DNA of 64,000 bases, from positions 5,656,501 to 5,720,500 of the forward strand of contig NC_064231.1 in assembly GCF_023101765.2 (NCBI RefSeq), read 5' to 3'. The notes beneath the pieces were generated by a model, which saw nothing but the letters and a program-made list of their open reading frames with translations, was not told the origin of the DNA and did not search any database. Source of the stretch: Spodoptera frugiperda (taxonomy: Eukaryota; Arthropoda; Insecta; Lepidoptera; Noctuidae). The translations under genes and the position numbers were made by a program. Each line of letters begins with the position of its first letter. The first letter of the stretch is position 1. This document shows positions 47,101 through 54,810 of this stretch, piece by piece.

Positions 47101-49634
47101 AGGGAACAGAGAGTAAAGTTCCCTAAGAAAAGGAGGATCCTCCGACCAGGCGAGGTGATCATGCCTGGCGGGCTTTCTGCCCAACTGTAGTTTATTTGGG
47201 ATTTTCTGTCCGTGTTTATTCGTATGTAAACTTCATGTGCGATGACAATTTACATAATAACTTAAGACAGAAAGTCCCTAAAGCACAGAATAATAACCTA
47301 AAGTAGGAACTAAATAAAATAGCCCACTTGGTATTACACGGATCTCACAACTTTTTACGGCAGTAAAAGTGATGAGGTGCGAGACTTGGATTTTTTTACA
47401 GAATATTTTGTTGCTTTCTGTAACTTTGCACGTCTACGCCACCCCACGGTGGACTGTCTGAGAATGGCCACGGTAAGTCCTCCTATAGCAGTATATGTGC
47501 AATAACGTTTTTAATAAATAAATAAAACGTTAGACACGTATTTTTGTTTTGTTACGGAATCAATAAGTTTCGACGATTATTAGAACAAGGTCCCGGGCCG
47601 CGGGCCGGCAGACCTTACTTATTATCTGATGGACAAGAGATGTGTACGATCCTGGTGGGTCAGTACCGGTGTCACAGCCGGTGTGCAGACACACTCACAG
47701 AACGGACTCGTGTAGATACCACTACACCGACGGCCAATTCTCAGGTACATGATGCTACAGGTACGCAGGTACTGTACGTACGTGTACATACTTATATACT
47801 GCGGTCTGAATCTTACGGAAGTTCTAGGGAATATTGATGATACTTCATTCATTTTACACATAAAATTCAAGCAAGTATCAGCTGTAAGAACCGCTGTGGT
47901 ATGGAATTATTTCCTGCGGGATTGCAACCGGTAAGGAAATGGTATGCAAGTGTCAGAAAATGTGCATTAGAGCTATAATTGGTAATCTGCAGTCTGTCGA
48001 CAGTTGCTAACTACACTTTCTTTAAAAACTTGAATATACCGGTACGGTATGGTACCCTCATTGTACATCTATGAAACTGCTATGTTCGTCGGCAAATTAC
48101 ATGTGATACAATCGAAAAGTGCACTAAACATAAACGGTATGTTTGCAATGGCTCCAAAAATATAAGAAACGAAAGTAATATCGACACTAAACCATCATTT
48201 ACATTATTTTTATTAATTGACAAAATACAATATTAATCTATTGACCTATTTTTAACCGACTTCCCAAAAAGGAGGAAGTTCTCCATTCGGCCGGAATGTT
48301 GTTTAAATGATACTTTTTGACGTACTACAATATAATGTCTCTGTCTCGTATTTAATTTAAATAAAATATGTTTCGTAATTTTAATCACTTAAAAACTATT
48401 TGCAGCTTAACGCATAGAAAATTGTCGTTTTTATCCGTTCAAAAGAAGCATTGCATTGATTAAAGTAGTTGCAAAATACCCAATTGAACGATTATGAAAG
48501 CCAGCCGAGGCGTACTGCTAGTTACATGTAAATACATCGTACACACGTTGTTCCACAAAAACAGCGACATTGTTCCCACATGAATATTTATCTTGCGGTT
48601 ATGCTTGCACAGCGCCTGCGCGTGCGATGACCACTGGGTGGAGACACATGCCTACAGCAAGATCACGAGTAGTTAGTGACACGACTGTGCCGAGTTATTG
48701 CTGTATAACTTCCGATGTTTCATCTTCGGTTTGTGATATCTCGGCACGCTGAAGGCCGGCCGACAGCTTTTTAAATTCAGCCTTGGTATTGACCAGGCGG
48801 TAAAGTTCTTTAGCAGAGTTGATATCGGTCCAATGTCGACTTTCTCCTTCCATCCGTCTTGCTCATCATTATCAACTCTCTCTCTCTCTCTTTACTTTTT
48901 TATGTTTTGCCTTTTTAGTGTTATAGTTGTCGTTTCTGACTACGTTTAACTTGAGCATACCTACAATATGCGGCGGTAGCATCACACTTCAAACGTAGAT
49001 TTTTACATTAGTGCGACGCCGGCCATTTAAGGTTTTAAGGTTGTATCGTGTCGGAAATGAGCCGGCAACAATTCACACAACACAGACAGTTTTGCTGTGT
49101 GAAGCAGAAAGTTTCGTAAAAACGCATAGTTGTTTCCAGCCGACCATCTTCTCCGACCAACCGACGGCACTCCCTGTGGTATAAGCGGTAGAAGATGCAC
49201 AACGAGGCCACATCTCTACGCAATGTCCAAGTGTCCGGCCGGTTGAAACATCTCGACGGTCGACGAGTCAAATTGCTCGCTGCTGGATACGGTCTGGAGG
49301 GAGACGTTGGCACTAGTGTGCCTCCGCCCAAAGCTGAGCACAGTATTCTATAGGGGACCGAACCTGCGCCTTATATAGTAGGTAAGTAAGGGCCGGACTG
49401 AAATACTGCCTCGATCTTGAAGACACCAGAATTCGCCCGGTATGCGGACACCAAGTAGGTCCTAGTGCAACAATGTGACATACAAACCCTGTAAGTACTC
49501 GTAAAGGTGTCGCAGCGTATACTGACCCGGTCGTACTGGAAGTGCGGCGCGTGGTGGAAGGAGCGCGCGGCCCCGCGCCCGTACAGGTAGGGGTAGTAGG
49601 CGCCGTACATCACCTCGGGGCAGCTCACCGCCAT
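35139..49634 (-). CDS. vg: vestigial: wing selector co-activator, six coding exons, 291 aa
   Basis: Vestigial is a nuclear co-activator that binds the TEAD-family DNA-binding protein Scalloped and drives wing and flight-muscle gene expression in insects. The coding sequence is split into six exons: 49634-49527, 43014-42819, 42273-42106, 38735-38594, 38507-38296 and 35188-35139. All introns have GT..AG ends, phases are 0,1,1,2,1, and the joined length is exactly 876 nt with one final TGA. Landmarks: the Vg-type N-terminus at residues 1-20, TKEED at 87-91, the TONDU/Vestigial domain around residues 124-152, RNLPASFFN at 165-173 (compare RNFPPSFWN as I recall it from the fly protein), a His/Ala-rich stretch at 206-260, and LEAQVQ..SKDLYWF at 277-291. 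The fly protein is about 450 residues, so this copy has much shorter linkers, mainly between residues 37 and 120. The family call rests on remembered Drosophila Vg. Splice sites are read by eye without transcript support, but phase agreement at all five junctions makes the model strong. Confidence 0.95.
35189..38295 (-). other. vestigial intron 5 (3.1 kb)
   Basis: Spans GTACGC to TGTGTGCAG. It includes G-rich islets at 36301-36352, 37631-37667 and 37765-37800, a GC-rich block at 37850-38070, a repeat-like piece near 36870-36960, AT-rich DNA at 35930-36170, and a strong stem-loop at 35282-35342 near the 3' splice site. The islets with AATTAATTTTAATC beside GC runs look like candidate enhancer DNA; that is inference. 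Confidence 0.8.
35282..35342. repeat. stem-loop (about 22-bp arms) in vg intron 5 near the last acceptor
   Basis: TTTATCAGGTTTATTTTC.. at 35286-35308 pairs with 35318-35339, with a loop of nine bases and one small bulge; the outer CGG/CCG also pair. The arms end in runs of C and G. It lies about 100-150 nt upstream of the exon 6 acceptor on the transcribed strand, so the pre-mRNA should fold here. Confidence 0.75.
38296..38507 (-). CDS. vg: vestigial coding exon 5 (His/Ala/Tyr-rich region)
   Basis: The acceptor GTGCGCAG precedes GTACGGGCACG, only 86 nt after exon 4. The exon encodes residues 206-275 plus a split base: repeated HAA/YHAAAAHHN, then GYGGLLLGRGSLHHQYKP, then SPYSYPAVP. The fly protein has a similar HAAHAHAAHAHAYHHN tract and YSSYPTMAG just before its last exon. 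The donor is CCCG followed by GTACGC, a weaker site than the others. If the intron were retained the frame would end after only TRPLPY, losing the conserved C-terminus. The opposite strand has a 246-codon open frame through exons 4-5, a codon-bias shadow. Confidence 0.92.
38594..38735 (-). CDS. vg: vestigial coding exon 4 (residues 158-204)
   Basis: The exon follows a (GT)n-rich acceptor ending TGTGTGCAG and joins in phase to give a split Glu (158), reading PK-ESVPMVSRNLPASFFN. This corresponds to the fly stretch ending RNFPPSFWN. An Ala run (174-178) and VPPGGACAGVDIYDYDPWHQHYT follow; the DPW..H part also matches the family. The donor is ACGGG followed by GTGAGT, phase 2. Length 142 nt. Confidence 0.93.
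39331..39390. repeat. 10-bp tandem repeat in a 30-bp higher-order pattern
   Basis: CCGGAGAGTG, CCGGAGAGTG and CCGGTGAGTG form a 30-bp triplet that is repeated exactly twice, in vg intron 3. Confidence 0.9.
41744..41957. repeat. CGTAG-unit foldback repeat, copy 3 (vg intron 3)
   Basis: It starts TACTACAGCCGTAGCTCGTA. The complementary arm (GGGCTACGAACTACGAGCTA) ends GACTGTAG near 41925, and further units follow, with GTCGTAGCTCGTAGTTCGTA. Same start as the copy at 5070 and same foldback plan as 32577. Non-coding. Confidence 0.75.
42106..42273 (-). CDS. vg: vestigial coding exon 3 (TONDU / Scalloped-binding domain)
   Basis: This exon carries the functional core. After a Gly/Ser/Glu linker come QYVSANCVVF (residues 123-132) and THYSGDVAAVVDEHFARALS (133-152), the Vestigial/TONDU (Tdu) domain that contacts Scalloped/TEAD. 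The VVF..Y.GD..VVDEHF.RAL residues that define the family are all present. The acceptor TGTGTGCAG precedes GCGGCGGG, completing a split Gly (102) with exon 2. The donor is AAAG followed by GTCAGA, phase 1. Exon length is 168 nt. No key residue of the domain is missing. Confidence 0.96.
42309..42470 (-). mobile_element. interspersed repeat family C, copy 2 (vg intron 2)
   Basis: On the minus strand: CCGGAGCTGCGGACTGCC, then TTAGTCAGTAAGAGTC and the C/GAG-rich end. It lies right beside the family-A copy. Confidence 0.6.
42474..42778 (-). mobile_element. interspersed repeat family A, copy 3 (vg intron 2)
   Basis: Reverse-oriented: GTGTGGGAGAGCCATGCTTC at the right, the tail with CCATAAAAATAAAA-type A-rich end at the left. 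It lies within the 545-nt intron between the KEED exon and the Tdu exon. Confidence 0.65.
42819..43014 (-). CDS. vg: vestigial coding exon 2 (residues 37-101, KEED region)
   Basis: The acceptor is a pyrimidine/G stretch ending TTGCAG before TTCAACGTGCAG, and the donor is GATG followed by GTATGT, phase 1. The exon encodes 65 residues plus one base. Most of it is low-complexity Gly/Ala/Ser, then PGSPPHAHLTHH and RLRTKEEDLSAHGRASAD. The TKEED block matches the same motif in the fly protein, where it follows a long His/Thr run that is much shorter here. The antisense strand also has a long open frame because of the GC-rich codons; that is a shadow. Confidence 0.93.
43227..44315. repeat. 43-bp inverted repeats flanking the mini-LTR element
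   Basis: The left arm 43227-43269 and right arm 44273-44315 are reverse complements at 42 of 43 positions (inner ends CGGAAGTCGGTG and CACCGACTTCCG). The right arm touches the LTR directly; the left arm is about 28 bp from the other LTR. Confidence 0.85.
43298..44272 (-). mobile_element. miniature LTR retrotransposon (no coding region) in vg intron 1
   Basis: Two direct repeats of about 232-243 bp (44272-44030 and 43529-43298) both read, on the minus strand, TGTGGCGACACATTGACAAG to ..CTCGCTGTTCYCTAAA. Directly inside the 5' repeat is GTGGTGACCCCGACGTGATT, which looks like a retrotransposon primer-binding site. The 500-bp interior has no gag or pol, only non-coding sequence with several GTGAGTCGG units. 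It is thus a deleted or miniature (TRIM-like) element, probably of a Ty3-type family. The repeats are about 95% alike by eye, so it is fairly young. It is bracketed by 43-bp inverted repeats. Confidence 0.75.
44356..44390. repeat. perfect 17-bp palindrome with 1-nt centre
   Basis: TTTTTAGTTGCGATACT, then C, then AGTATCGCAACTAAAAA: perfect arms and practically no loop. It lies 40 bp beyond the inverted-repeat pair around the mini-LTR. Confidence 0.9.
44484..45021. repeat. tandem duplication, unit 271-281 bp, two copies
   Basis: Both units contain GAGTATGAAGTT.YATTGG, TTTGAGGAGTTCCCTCGATT, CCCATCATCAGATCC, TCAGAACTATCTACTTTCGA and TCCGTCGACAATTGACGGAG. A poly(A)-rich segment and CCTCCTCCTTTTTGTGAAGT with CGGT follow to 45090, the usual end of a lepidopteran non-autonomous repeat. 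Non-coding. Confidence 0.75.
45520..45840. mobile_element. degenerate repeat relic, Helitron-like pieces
   Basis: TTTGCCCGCGGCTTGCTCGC (complement of the GC hairpin typical of Helitron 3' ends) and CATCCCTTATTTTATCCCC recall the Helitron at 5930 in reverse. Heavily diverged. Confidence 0.3.
46823..47250. mobile_element. two LTR fragments head to head
   Basis: 46823-46981 (minus-orientation match: GTTTACATGCGAATTAACAC.. to ..CTCTGTTCCCTAA) and 47099-47250 (opposite: AGGGAACAGAGAGTAAAGTT.. ) are both parts of the same LTR as in the mini-LTR element, facing each other across about 118 bp of unrelated DNA. Neither is complete. Confidence 0.7.
48255..48500. mobile_element. non-autonomous repeat end (AACCGACTTC type)
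   Basis: TTTTTAACCGACTTCCCAAA and AGGAGGAAGTTCTCCATTCG match a terminal motif common to moth repeats, the complement of the end at about 45065-45095. Confidence 0.45.
49020..49340 (-). mobile_element. decayed jockey-like LINE, C-terminal end, second copy
   Basis: The minus frame reads DTWTLRRDVASLCIFYRLYH and RECRRLVG, with other frames recalling TTMRF..NF and LWNEL. Same family as 23405-23810. It lies only 190 bp inside vg intron 1 and is clearly dead. Confidence 0.65.
49527..49634 (-). CDS. vg: vestigial coding exon 1 (residues 1-36)
   Basis: This exon encodes residues 1-36 and opens with MAVSCPEVMYGAYYPYLYG, nearly identical to the start of fly Vestigial as I know it, which fixes the initiator ATG at 49634. 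It ends ..FQYDR with CGG followed by the donor GTCAGT, phase 0. Exon 2 then continues FNVQS, as in the fly junction ..ERFNQ. The G after the ATG and the purine-rich context fit insect initiation. A second ATG lies 29 nt upstream in another frame (see the upstream ORF entry). Read-through past the donor gives a meaningless tail, so the exon end is well supported. Confidence 0.95.
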
Positions 49635-49663
49635 GCCGCCCGCCGGCCGCGCGCGCGCGCCAT
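49625..49663 (-). promoter_or_regulatory. short upstream ORF overlapping the vestigial start codon
   Basis: An ATG at 49663 opens a 12-codon frame (Met followed mostly by Ala, Arg, Gly and Trp) that ends in TGA at 49627-49625, 8-9 nt past the vg ATG at 49634 and in a different frame. If the vg mRNA leader includes this segment, the overlapping frame should lower initiation at vg. Whether it is transcribed depends on the unknown promoter or an upstream acceptor; a CCGGCAG site sits nearby. Confidence 0.4.
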
Positions 49664-50540
49664 GCCGCCGCGCCGCCGCCGCGCCGCCGCCGCGCTGTCA
49701 CCTGCCGGCCAACCGGACTCTCACTCACACCACTCCTTAATCACCCTCTACACTACCTCTAAGGAGTCTACAGTAAGGAGTACACAAGTTATAACGGATC
49801 AAATGAGCCTGATTGCCCTACCCTGGGCAGAATTTCAAACATTACATGTGTTATTGATAAAAATAAATAATAAATGTATTATGTTTTATTGATAAAAAAT
49901 AAATAAATTCCATTTTAGACAAATTATATATATACATATAGGTACACATAGTAACTATATTTGGTAATGACTGGAGATAGAATTATAATGTAAGTCCTAC
50001 TTATAACTAGATAATGCCCGCGACATCGACCGCGTAGAATAATTAATTCGGGCTTTTTAAATTGGTCATTTAAAAGGTATATTCTACGGCTGTAACAAAT
50101 GTCATCAGAATCGAATCAGTACCTAAGAAATTACATTTCAAAAAATAAACAATCCCACGGCTGTTTCCCCGTGCTACATGTGTTCGTGAGGTTTCAGTTA
50201 TAAAAACTAGTCTACGTCCCGGGTCGCAAACCATTGCTGATCCAAATTTCAATCAAATAGGTACAGTGGTTCAAAAGATAAAGAGTGCCGGGGATAGTAC
50301 CCGTCCTTGTAAAATGTTCGCTTTGAAAACTATATATATCTTTCCTAATATATCTTTATCGGATCTCAAATTATAGTTGTACAGAATTTCACTGCAACAA
50401 GTTTAGTGCTCCTAACATTTGTTCCCCGACCAGTCTTCCTAACATTTTGTTCCCGCTTTGACGGCAGATTATGGGAGTTTTAATATAAGTTGAAACTTAT
50501 AGATATTATGTTCACTGTTTGAAATATTTACGAGTATATT
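49664..50540. other. vestigial upstream region; promoter not located
   Basis: Just upstream of the vg ATG the DNA is a run of GCC/GCG triplets (49640-49690) and then moderately AT-rich. On the vg strand a TTATAA sequence (about 49790) and a CCGGCAG acceptor-like site (about 49696) are seen, but neither proves a promoter or a 5' exon. From about 50009 (GATAATGCCCGCGACATCG) the sequence turns into interspersed-repeat debris. Confidence 0.4.
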
Positions 50541-51130
50541 CATGAATAAAATATCTCAAAAAACCAAAAACACTCTGTGAGAAAGTAGCCAAGTCTCGAT
50601 AAAGTTGCTTGTTTATCGCTGTAAAATTATTAAAGGAGGATGCAAATCCTGGTCCCACCTTCCAATAGCTGTGTGTTACATCATTGGATAGATAATTTTG
50701 AGCTAAATAAATGTTACTATGGCGCCAAGTTGCAAATATTAGTCCGTTCAGAGTTATTCTTTTTTAAACATGGTAGTTTTATCAGTAGCCAAATAATGCC
50801 ATTTTTGCGTCATAATTGCATTTGTGCTTTATAAACGTAGTGTCGATTCTAGGAAACTTAAGAATCGAAATATCTATCCAATGACGTAACACACATAGGT
50901 ATTTGAAGTGGGACCAGATTTCATAGAAACCCTGGCATCCTCCTTTAGACAAGTCGTGCCGAGTCCACCGTTCCTTACTGCGATTCCTTTATTATTACTG
51001 AATGTCACAGGCATGGCCGTGCAACATTCATTCTACGTTAGTGGGTACGACTCAACGGCGAAGTCCTACCCCACCTCTTAAAAGTGCGCGAGCGAAGCCG
51101 TGGGCAGAAGCTAGTCCATGAATAAAATAT
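50541..51130. mobile_element. insertion flanked by 14-bp direct repeats, with a MITE nested inside
   Basis: CATGAATAAAATAT occurs at 50541-50554 and 51117-51130. Between them lies about 560 bp that ends GCGAGCGAAGCCGTGGGCAG then AAGCTAGTC, a Helitron-like terminus. The MITE at 50631-50947 lies inside it. A 14-bp target duplication is not expected for a Helitron, so the outer unit may instead be a retroposed element that carries such an end. Confidence 0.5.
50631..50947. mobile_element. 317-bp MITE with long terminal inverted repeats
   Basis: The left end TAAAGGAGGATGC..GGTCCCACCTTC and the right end ..GAAGTGGGACC..GCATCCTCCTTTA are reverse complements, and the match extends with small gaps to ATTGGATAGAT about 70 bp in. 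There is no transposase. Confidence 0.8.
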
Positions 51131-51460
51131 ATTCGGTTAACTTGCATTTGTATTTTTTACTGAAACATAAACTGATATCACGCACTTTTACGTTGATGTC
51201 AATCACTTGGCTCTACTGTATATACTTTCCACAGCGTAAGCAATACGAGTACAAGAGAGACACATCGGTGTACATTACCGACATTTTCACACAGTTCCCT
51301 ATTTTGTCTTATTACATAGCCTATGTTGCTCAGGGATAATGTAGGATTCCAAAAAAAAATCAAGTCGGTCCCGTAGTTTCGGAGCCTATTGCATTCAAAC
51401 AAACAAAAAATCTAATCTTTCCTCTTTATAATACCTATTATAGAGTAGAAAAAAAATGAA
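51131..51460 (+). mobile_element. LINE-type 3' tail repeat
   Basis: CCTATGTTGCTCAGGGATAA, AGTCGGTCCCGTAGTTTCGG and AGCCTATTGCATTCAAACAA, then CTTTCCTCTTTATAATACC: a tail very common in lepidopteran genomes. Non-coding here. Confidence 0.5.
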
Positions 51461-52722
51461 AAGATGGGAAGTTATGTTAGTGAACCTAATTGTCGTTTCT
51501 CTTAGATTTTTTTTGTACCTATTATGTAATTGTAATGTGATGATAATTTTATTGTTCTCGTTTGTATTTGTAAAATAAAATAAACTCTTACGATTTCAGA
51601 GAAACAAAGTGTTTACTTTATATATGTATATAACTAGGTACCTATGTAGGTATATAACAAAATAGAGAATTCTTATATTTGACTGAATAGTGAATTCTTA
51701 TATTTGATTTGACTTTTTGACTAATGAACCATCGGTAAAAAAAACGGGTTGTTTTTTAGTCAGTAAGAATCTGACTCTCCCTCTCGCCTCGCCCTCGGCG
51801 GGAGAAGTCATTTTCAAATAACCATCGGTAAGTATCAATGGGAAGTGGGATTAGTTATGTTATGCAAGAAAGACATCGTATGGGGGTCCGAGGTTGTTGA
51901 CAAAAATTTACTGATTTTTGTGTATAAAGTTAGTTGATACCTATATGCTGAGAGTCGGAGTTCGTAACTACTTTTATATTGCCCAAAGTTAAAACATCTC
52001 AAACCGGAAAACTTGTCAAAAAGTGCTCTTTTCTTAAAAAGAAAATGATCTTAAGAAAATCATCTAAAATCCTAAAATCCGTACACTGACCTGACTTTGG
52101 CTGACAACCCGATACAATACGTTCGCTTGTCACCGCCAGTGTACAACTCATCAACTCGCGGAACAAACATACTGGTAGGAACCACCAGCTTTTGTTACAG
52201 TACACTAAATTGTAATAATTTATACCTTGTGTGAGTACGCGCAGGTTCACTGGTTGGTCGCCCGCACTAACTATCAATCACGTGAAGTGTACGGCAGCAA
52301 CAAATCTGGACGACAGAAACACACTGTGTGCATATTTGCATTTATTTATTTATTATTGGAAACTCAACAGCTTATTATTAAAGTGACATTATTAGTGAAT
52401 TTTTCACCCCACTATCAATGACCAGCGCAATGCAGTTGCAACAAAGCAACTGTTATAGAATCTTACGTATACGCTGAACATTGATAGCGAGATGATGACA
52501 ATAATCTCTTAAGCCAATAACAGAGTTTCACGGCATTTATAAAGCTAGGTTAACTAAGAAGTGGCCAAAAGGAAGAAAAAATACATATAAAAATACATAT
52601 AAATTAGAAAATAGTAGGCGCACACACCAAAAAGAGTATGTAATTACATCCAGGAATCCAATTAAGTTTTCATTTAATTTAATTTCGAGATTTACACTTT
52701 ATAAAATGAGTGATGGCACAAT
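51461..52722. other. no gene seen; one repeat scrap
   Basis: AT-rich. A partial family-C repeat (TTTTAGTCAGTAAGAATCTG with CTCGCCTCG) lies at 51745-51830. Nothing else is recognised. Confidence 0.5.
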
Positions 52723-53177
52723 TTATTCATTAAACAGAATTTTCTTCACTTGTTTCCTGAATGATGGCTTGGATAAGTGAAATATATCAATGCTTTCAAA
52801 ACTCTCAGAGTAGATGCGAGGCAGTCGGGTCATTACAGCATTTCTCCCGTATTTTGTGCGATGGCCAGGTATACTCAATAGATTAGTATGTCTGGTACGT
52901 GTTTTTGGGGTACAGAAATATATGGATGAAAGAAGCTCACTACTGTCCACTCGACCACGCAAAATATCAAAGAGCAAAAGCATATCTAACATCTTACGCC
53001 TATCTACAAGGGGAAGCATATTATAGTGTTTGCAGTCCCGGTCATAAGCCTCATGACGTCTGCGGGATTTAAAGTTTAGGAATTTTACGAACTTTTTCTG
53101 TAGATTTTCAATTCTTTTAGTATATATCTCGTATTGGGGTGACCAGATTTGGCTACAGTACTCCAAGAGGTTATATA
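52723..53177 (-). mobile_element. LINE reverse-transcriptase C-terminal fragment (147-aa open frame)
   Basis: The open minus frame reads MEYCSQIWSPQYEIYTKRIE, NLQKKFVKFLNFKSRRR, LPLVDRRKMLDMLLLFDILR and ends KKILFNE at 52726. LEYCSQIWSP..Y...IE..QK.F and RR...D are typical of the region after the reverse-transcriptase core in CR1/jockey-like non-LTR elements. The fragment is uninterrupted but lacks the catalytic domain. Its upstream edge is the MITE at 53178-53584; on the far side only a few codons of possible continuation remain, then stops. Confidence 0.75.
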
Positions 53178-53584
53178 CAATGTGATAGGGGCGAGACTTC
53201 TAACCCGTTAAGGCTGAGTTCTACACCTAATTTTATCGACAAAAGTCGGGGGTCGAAGTGGTCGAATCCCCTCCCCCTAAAAGTTATGGCTATTTTAATA
53301 TTTTTTTTTACTTTTTTTGATATCAAAGGTTGTATGCGTCGTAGAAACAAAAAAAAACGACAAACGGTAGCTAATAACCTTGGCTAACTAATTCATTACT
53401 TTTTTTATATGTTTGATAATGTTTTGGTGAGAAAAAAATCATTTGTGAATTATTTTTACCGAAAAAATCACTATTTTTCAATATTTTCCATTAGGGGTTC
53501 AACCCCCATATTATTTTTTTTGTCGATAAAATTAGATGTAGTACTCAGCCTTAACGGGTTAGAAGTCCCAAGCCTATCACATTG
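53178..53584. mobile_element. 407-bp MITE, copy 2
   Basis: Same length and ends as 29526-29932 (CAATGTGATAGG .. CCTATCACATTG), with TATA outside both ends. It is inserted within or at the edge of LINE coding sequence. The two copies differ by scattered substitutions and small indels in A/T runs. Confidence 0.85.
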
Positions 53585-54436
53585 TATATACCTCAAGTAA
53601 AATATACCTTATAGATCCAAAAAAGACTACGATAAAATTTAAGAGAATGTCCTCATGTTTGAAACTATATGTTCAATATAATTTACGAAACGATTTTTTA
53701 TTAAGTGTTGGTCACAAACAAAAAGAAGATATCAGTGTCCCAGTATCCGTCAGTTGCTCGAACAACTAGAACGTGTAGTGTTGTAGCTTAAGCTTGGACT
53801 TGGTATCGATAGTGGTAGCTTTCCTAGTGATACTTTGTATACATTATCCATGTACATGTTACTAGGTCGGCTGAACTTGGACTTTTTGACTTATCTTCTT
53901 TTCGAATTCGAATCGATTCGGACGGCGCTATTATTTTTGTATAGGTATTTCATTGGAGCCTAGGCACAGCATAATTAATCAATCAATAATAGATGCGAAA
54001 TATTGGGTGGACGCGAACAGACAAATTTACCCTATTTGATAAAAAATAACCAGTAGCGTTCTCTAAAACCCTGTAATTCTTTTAAAATGCGACTCCATCT
54101 CGTTCCCAAGCTTGGCGATAATGGAAAACTCTTCTTTTGAAAGTCCGCGAGAGTTCACGTTTGAATTATAAGACTGCAAGTAACAATACCAATTTTGTGC
54201 CACTATCTTCTAAGCCTATGGAACAGGGGAACAGACTAAGATAATATACATATAATATAGATTGTGACGAGTGACAGCCAATAAATAAATTATTTACACT
54301 AATAAATTATAAATGCTTACAATAATACGAAATTATGTATAACCGATGTATTACGATGTATGTAAATACAGTATAAAGTACATAAATAAATACATGACAA
54401 TCATGGAATCCGACCAAAAATATATGTTGTGAAAAT
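53585..54436. other. no gene seen
   Basis: AT-rich DNA without a recognisable frame. Confidence 0.5.
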
Positions 54437-54540
54437 TCAATCTTGTAGCTTAGCACCAACTAACGCTCCGCATAGCTCAAGACGCGGTATTGTGACTGGC
54501 TTAACTGGTGCGACTTGCGTCTTGGTACAAAGTATCCTAA
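54437..54540 (-). pseudogene. BEL/Pao-type retrotransposon scrap
   Basis: The minus frame contains ILCTKTQVAPVKPVTIPRLE, LCGALVGAKL. K.RVAP.K...IPRLELCGAL..A.L is a hallmark segment between reverse transcriptase and RNase H in BEL/Pao LTR retrotransposons. About 32 residues are left. GC-rich sequence follows. Confidence 0.65.
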
Positions 54541-54810
54541 CCGTGGCTGGAGAATACCTAAAACACTTGTAAAAGCCATCATACTGGTCGTCGCATCGCG
54601 CTGCGCGGCGAGTCGCGGCTCTGCGCGGCGCAGCGGCGCGCGGCGCCTCAAGGAGTACTGGCCACAAGATGGCCATTACATTTTAATTTTTTTAGTGCTA
54701 AATATTTTGACGGATTTTGACAATGTCGTGTAGTGTAAATAGTGTTTTTATCTTTTTAAGCATTTTTTATATCTTTTTTACCTTAAGTATACTGTTATAG
54801 TCCAGGCTAT

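Larger units (their letters stand above)
43015..49526 (-). other. vestigial intron 1 (6.5 kb, mobile-element rich)
   Basis: Bounded by GTCAGT and TTGCAG. It holds a jockey-like LINE fragment (49340-49020), a SINE-type end near 48255, head-to-head LTR fragments (46823-47250), GC-rich DNA at 46240-46560, Helitron-like relics (45520-45840), a 271-281-bp tandem duplication (44484-45021) and a mini-LTR element (43298-44272). No conserved exon is seen inside. In flies the vg boundary enhancer lies in an early intron, so regulatory DNA is expected here, but none can be picked out with confidence. Confidence 0.85.

Noticed and set aside
48573..48580. A TTCCCACA match to the Su(H) consensus in vg intron 1, as in the fly boundary enhancer
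   Set aside because: An eight-base degenerate motif is expected several times in 64 kb by chance, and no neighbouring Scalloped site cluster was established.
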